Shown: positions 12,979-16,121 of the stretch, piece by piece
Numbering within the stretch: position 1 is the first letter of the stretch
Layout: each line of letters begins with the position of its first letter
NCBI GenBank assembly: GCA_012514775.1
Contig: JAAYZQ010000367.1
Location: 1-16,121, forward strand
DNA from: Anaerolineaceae bacterium
GTDB lineage: Bacteria; Chloroflexota; Anaerolineae; JAAYZQ01
Length of the DNA: 16,121 nt
Direction: 5' to 3'
Program-made: the position numbers and the translations under genes
Notes under the pieces: model-generated
What the model saw: the letters and a program-made list of their open reading frames with translations, nothing else
Told to the model about the DNA's origin: nothing
Databases searched by the model: none

Positions 12979-13764
12979 TTAACTCTCCAAACTGAATTGC
13001 CGTTCGTCGGGCGGCCTTGCCCGGGCCAGCGTATAGGCTACGACAGATGTTGCCCCCGCTTCCTTCAGCGCCCCACAGGCCGACGCCAGTGTCGCTCCCG
13101 TGGTGCAGACGTCGTCCACGAGCAGCACTGCCCGTGCGTCCAGCCTTCCCGGTTGGCAGCGAAAGGCATCCTTAACGTTGATGCTTCGCTGCTCGGCGTC
13201 GAGGTCCACCTGCGGGGCTGTGGCCTTGACGCGGTGCAGAGCGCCTTCCAGCAGGGGGATCTGCAGGGCCGCGGACAGCTCCATCGCCAGCAGCGCAGCC
13301 TGGTTGTAGCCGCGCTGCCGCTGCCTGCGCGGGTGGAGCGGCACGGGCACCACCACCTGCGGAACCCACTCGTCGTCGAGCGCCGGCCAGGCAGCGGCCA
13401 TGAGGCGACCGAGAGGTCCCGCCAGGGCCATGAGATCCCGGTACTTGAACTGGTGGATGGCCTCGCGTAGCGGGCCGTCGTGAAAGGCGCAGGCCCGCAG
13501 CCCGTCCAACGGCGGAGGGATGCGGCATTGACGTTCCGTGCCGTGCGCGTCCAGCGGCAATCCGCACCGGTGGCAGATCGGGGGGTGGATCATCTCGATC
13601 TCGGCTATGCAGGCAGTGCACAGCCAGGCCCCGAGGCGCTGGCAAACCATGCAGCGCGGTGGGAAAAGAAGATCGGCCGCTGCCTCACCAATCTTTTTCA
13701 GGAACGCCAGCCCGGTAACCTGCCAGGCTGTACAGCTTTCGTTCGACTCGATACGTTGATTCAC
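12979..13764 (-). CDS. comF: ComF family phosphoribosyltransferase-like protein
   Basis: With a GTG start at 13764 the protein has 261 residues; a TTG at 13800 is the other in-frame choice. GAAGGGA directly precedes the GTG, at rather short spacing. The N-terminal zinc-binding part has cysteine pairs C38/C41, C49/C52 and C64/C67. The phosphoribosyltransferase fold follows, with FKYRD (106-110), VPVPLHPRRQRQRGYNQA (139-156) and the PRPP-loop VLLVDDVCTTGAT (213-225). ComF takes part in natural transformation in Bacillus and Haemophilus (handling of single-stranded DNA with the ComFA helicase or DprA), and many bacteria carry it without known competence. It lies 39 bases after tadC and 21 before hpf, all on the minus strand, suggesting cotranscription with the pilus genes. 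Confidence 0.9.
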   Translation of the reverse strand: MNQRIESNESCTAWQVTGLAFLKKIGEAAADLLFPPRCMVCQRLGAWLCTACIAEIEMIHPPICHRCGLPLDAHGTERQCRIPPPLDGLRACAFHDGPLREAIHQFKYRDLMALAGPLGRLMAAAWPALDDEWVPQVVVPVPLHPRRQRQRGYNQAALLAMELSAALQIPLLEGALHRVKATAPQVDLDAEQRSINVKDAFRCQPGRLDARAVLLVDDVCTTGATLASACGALKEAGATSVVAYTLARARPPDERQFSLES

Positions 13765-13803
13765 GGTCCCTTCGCTTCTTCGAGCGCAGGTCCCCGGCAA
13801 GAA

Positions 13804-14736
13804 CTAGAACACCTCACCAATTGCGGATCCTTTGAGCATGAGGATTGCCGGCCCCAGGATCACGATCAGGATAGTAGGGAAAATGAGAAATGTCATGGGA
13901 ATGAGCATTTTGATGGGAGCCTGGTGTGCCTTTTCCTCAGCACGCTGGCGCCGCTTGATGCGCATCTGCTCCGACTGGATGCGGAGCACCTTGGCGATGC
14001 TGATACCCAGTTGGTCGGCCTGGACCAGGGCAGCCACAAAGCTGGTGATGTCTGGTACTTCCATTCGCTCGGCCATGTCGCGCAATGCCTGCCGGCGGCT
14101 CTTGCCTACGCGCATCTCGGTCAGCATGCGCTGAAAACCCCGGCTGATCTCGTTGTCCCATTTTTCGGCCACGCGCTGCATGGCGCCGTCAAAGGGCAGG
14201 CCGGCCTCGACGCTGATGGTCAGAAGATCGAGGGCATCGGGCAAGGTTTTCACAATCTCGTCCTGCCGCTTGCGGATGCGGCTGCCAAGCCACACGACGG
14301 GCAGGAAGAAACCGAGGAGGGCCATGGCGGCGGTAAACAGCAAGCGCTGTCCTACCTCTGCCCCGGCCAGCATGCCCAGGACAAAGGTGAGGACGCCCAT
14401 GATGGCAGAAGCCAGGCCACGGATCCCCAAGAAGTCTGTGGCACTCCAGTTGTTCGGGTTGCCCGCCAGATCCAGGTTGTGGCGCGTAGTTTCCAGCGTG
14501 CGTTCTGGCGTGAAGCGCTGGACGAACTGTGAGCTTGCCTGGACCAGGGGGATGATGACGCGCTGGCTGAACGGCTGCGCCAGCTCGATCTCTTCCAGGG
14601 TCATGGGCCGGCCGCCGTATTCGACCAGGCGCGCTTCCACTTCGTCGGCCGGGCGCGGTGAGGCGATGCCGAGGATGATGAGCATCAGCGCCATAAAGAC
14701 CATAAGGGCGATGGCCCCGAGAATCATTGGCGACAT
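13804..14736 (-). CDS. tadC: TadC-like inner-membrane platform protein (GspF/T2SF domain)
   Basis: This 310-residue membrane protein has predicted transmembrane segments near 4-24, 104-124, 130-150 and 277-300, and one type II secretion F domain. The domain is recognisable by IVKTLPDALDLLTISVEAGLPFDGAMQRVA (161-190), the RM..EMRVGKSRRQALRDMAER block and DITSFVAALVQADQLGISIAKVLRIQSEQMR (229-259). With TadB it should form the inner-membrane platform that couples the TadA/CpaF ATPase to Flp/type IVc pilus assembly. The frame is open upstream to 14856, but ATG 14736 follows GAGGAG at good spacing and begins at the first transmembrane helix, as expected. It is 32 bases downstream of tadB. The assignment as C rather than B rests on its second position and on general resemblance. 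Confidence 0.9.
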   Translation of the reverse strand: MSPMILGAIALMVFMALMLIILGIASPRPADEVEARLVEYGGRPMTLEEIELAQPFSQRVIIPLVQASSQFVQRFTPERTLETTRHNLDLAGNPNNWSATDFLGIRGLASAIMGVLTFVLGMLAGAEVGQRLLFTAAMALLGFFLPVVWLGSRIRKRQDEIVKTLPDALDLLTISVEAGLPFDGAMQRVAEKWDNEISRGFQRMLTEMRVGKSRRQALRDMAERMEVPDITSFVAALVQADQLGISIAKVLRIQSEQMRIKRRQRAEEKAHQAPIKMLIPMTFLIFPTILIVILGPAILMLKGSAIGEVF

Positions 14737-14768
14737 GAGTTCTCCTCTTGACTCTTTGATCTCATGTG

Positions 14769-15740
14769 CTAAACCTCGATGTTCACGATCTTGCGGATGA
14801 TAACGAAACCGAGGGCGATCATGAGAGCAGCGGTGCCGAGCATGATCCAGCCACAAGGATCGGTGAACATTTGACCGATGTACTCCTTGTTGATCATGTA
14901 CAGGACAAGTCCCAGGATGACAGGCAAAGCTGTCAGAACGTAACCCGAGATCATCTGCTGCGCCGTGAGGACGCGAACTTCTCCTTTGATCCGCACCCGC
15001 TCTCGAATGGTGTGGCCGATGGTATCCAGGATCTCGGCCAGGTTGCCACCCACCTTGCCCTGGATGTTGATGGCCGTGATCATCAGGTCCAGGTCGTCGC
15101 TGGGGACGCGGCGGAGCATGTTGCCCAGGGCTTGCTCATAGTGTAGCCCCAGGCCGATCTCTTGCACCACGCGATGGAACTCGGTGGCGATGGGCGGCGA
15201 GAGCTGCTGGGCGACGGTCTCCATCGATTGATCGATGCTAAAGCCGGAACGAAGCGAGTTGGCCAACAGGGTGATCGTGTCGCCCAACTGATCGTTGAAC
15301 TGGTTCAGACGCCTTCGCTTGCGCACGTTGACGTAGAGGCGTGGCAGGAAAAAGCCGACGACGCCAAAGACGAGGGCAAGCACCGCCGAGCCGAGGAGGA
15401 GCCGGCCCAGCATAGCACAGAGAACGACCGAAAGGACGGTCACCATCGCGAACTCGGCCACGCGCAACTTGAGGTCGGCCTGCGACAGGTCGAGCTGGAG
15501 ATCGGCAGCAAAACCCCGCTTCTGGACCGCATCCTCCAGGCCATCCATGGCCGAGCGACGCTTCTTGCCCTTGCCCCTTTTCTCATCCTCGACCTGAACG
15601 CCGTAGCGATCCAGCCGCTCTTCGATGAGTTCTTCGCCCGACCGACCGGCGCGGCTCAACCCTACAAACAGCAGCAGGATGGCGAAAGCGGCGACCACCG
15701 AGAGCAGTAGCGGGTTGAGCAAGACTTGCATCAAGTCCAT
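14769..15740 (-). CDS. tadB: TadB-like inner-membrane platform protein (GspF/T2SF domain)
   Basis: The 323-residue protein has an N-terminal transmembrane helix (about 8-28), a basic cytoplasmic linker (KRGKGKKRRS, 54-63), two helices at about 93-113 and 115-134, and two C-terminal helices (263-283, 296-317). The cytoplasmic T2SF domain lies between them, with FNDQLGDTITLLANSLRSGFSIDQSMETVAQQL (148-180) and DLDLMITAINIQGKVGGNLAEILDTIGHTIRER (206-238). It is a paralogue of the next gene and pairs with it in the Tad pilus platform. The ATG at 15740 is preceded by GAGGAA and lies 24 bases after the cpaF stop. Confidence 0.92.
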   Translation of the reverse strand: MDLMQVLLNPLLLSVVAAFAILLLFVGLSRAGRSGEELIEERLDRYGVQVEDEKRGKGKKRRSAMDGLEDAVQKRGFAADLQLDLSQADLKLRVAEFAMVTVLSVVLCAMLGRLLLGSAVLALVFGVVGFFLPRLYVNVRKRRRLNQFNDQLGDTITLLANSLRSGFSIDQSMETVAQQLSPPIATEFHRVVQEIGLGLHYEQALGNMLRRVPSDDLDLMITAINIQGKVGGNLAEILDTIGHTIRERVRIKGEVRVLTAQQMISGYVLTALPVILGLVLYMINKEYIGQMFTDPCGWIMLGTAALMIALGFVIIRKIVNIEV

Positions 15741-15764
15741 GTTCCTCGCTCCGATTCCAGCCGC

Positions 15765-16121
15765 CTAGAAACGGCGCCCCACGCCAAAGATGGTCGGCGG
15801 CAGGTGAATGTTGGCTGCCTCCATGATCTCCACGAACTTTGGGCGGATGCCTGTGGGCTTCAGGCGGCCGATGACCTTGCCGGCCTCGATGCCCTGCTGT
15901 TCGAACACAAAGAGATCCTGCATGACAATGACGTCACCCTCCATGCCCTGGACCTCGGTAATCTTGGTGACCTTGCGGGTGCCGTCGCGCATGCGCTCCT
16001 GGTGGATGACGAGGTTCAACGCCGAGGCGATCTGCTCGCGGATAGCACGCAGGGGCAAATCCATGCCGGCCATGAGAACCATGGTCTCCAAGCGGGCCAG
16101 GGTGTCCCTGGGGCTGTTGGA
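15765..16121 (-). CDS. cpaF: C-terminal part of the Tad pilus/secretion ATPase CpaF/TadA (5' end outside window)
   Basis: Only the last 118 residues are in the window; the frame is open to the edge. They contain the conserved end of the CpaF-type VirB11/PilT-superfamily ATPase: NSPRDTLARLETMVLMAGMDLP, then REQIASALNLVIHQERMRDGTRKVTKITEVQGMEGDVIVMQDLF and GIRPKFVEIMEAANIHLPPTIF. The Walker motifs lie upstream of the window. The hexameric ATPase powers Flp/Tad pilus assembly at the cytoplasmic face of the TadB/TadC platform. An internal TTG at 16091 is not a real start. Confidence 0.94.
   Translation of the reverse strand, partial: SNSPRDTLARLETMVLMAGMDLPLRAIREQIASALNLVIHQERMRDGTRKVTKITEVQGMEGDVIVMQDLFVFEQQGIEAGKVIGRLKPTGIRPKFVEIMEAANIHLPPTIFGVGRRF

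Noticed and set aside
12958..12990. TACTAT/TATAAA as a promoter -10 for hpf
   Set aside because: A start seven bases downstream would remove most of the AAGGAGAG ribosome-binding site, and there is no -35 at 16-18 bp.
13480..14532. 350-codon plus-strand frame opposite tadC and comF
   Set aside because: Low-complexity shadow; the minus-strand genes carry the family motifs.

Overview
The window is about 16 kb of GC-rich bacterial DNA (low-to-mid 60s % GC by eye), densely coded on both strands, with no rRNA, tRNA, CRISPR array, transposase or phage gene that I can see. The gene mix (tad pilus genes, a glycyl radical enzyme, a class I phosphomannose isomerase, a FlgD-Ig-type lipoprotein, comF and a long hibernation factor) and the style of several proteins suggest an anaerobic or facultative member of the Chloroflexota (Anaerolineae/Caldilineae-like). 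That placement is inference from family resemblance. Near-consensus sigma-70 promoters with 16-17 bp spacers are visible in three intergenic regions.

Layout. (1) 1-2445, plus strand: a LarA-like (DUF2088) protein, possibly starting just outside the window, coupled by an ATGA overlap to a membrane-anchored alpha/beta hydrolase. (2) 2468-3986: a MoaD/ThiS-like beta-grasp protein without the C-terminal diglycine (minus) and a class I mannose-6-phosphate isomerase (plus), divergently transcribed from promoters whose -35 boxes overlap. (3) 4023-8382, minus strand: a three-gene operon encoding a glycyl radical enzyme of unassigned substrate, its radical-SAM activase and a two-domain FMN split-barrel (PNPOx-like) protein. 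(4) 8541-11663, plus strand: a lipoprotein with SPNxDG-type Ig domains from its own promoter, then two GT2 glycosyltransferases overlapping by ATGA. (5) 11634-11822: a cluster of C/G-tract palindromic repeats between convergent genes, which also forms the last codons of the second glycosyltransferase. (6) 11823-12281, minus: a low-molecular-weight tyrosine phosphatase with a textbook promoter. (7) 12356-16121, minus: the end of cpaF/tadA, then tadB, tadC, comF and hpf, closely spaced and ending at a strong intrinsic terminator.

How the genes fit together. Phosphomannose isomerase, two glycosyltransferases and a Wzb-type phosphatase are compatible with surface polysaccharide synthesis. TadA/TadB/TadC form the motor and inner-membrane platform of a Tad/type IVc pilus, and ComF downstream suggests a DNA-uptake connection. 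The glycyl radical operon is the most distinctive metabolic unit: its substrate is not evident, and a flavin split-barrel protein is encoded in the same transcript with its ribosome-binding site inside the activase gene. This operon is my best candidate for undescribed biology here.
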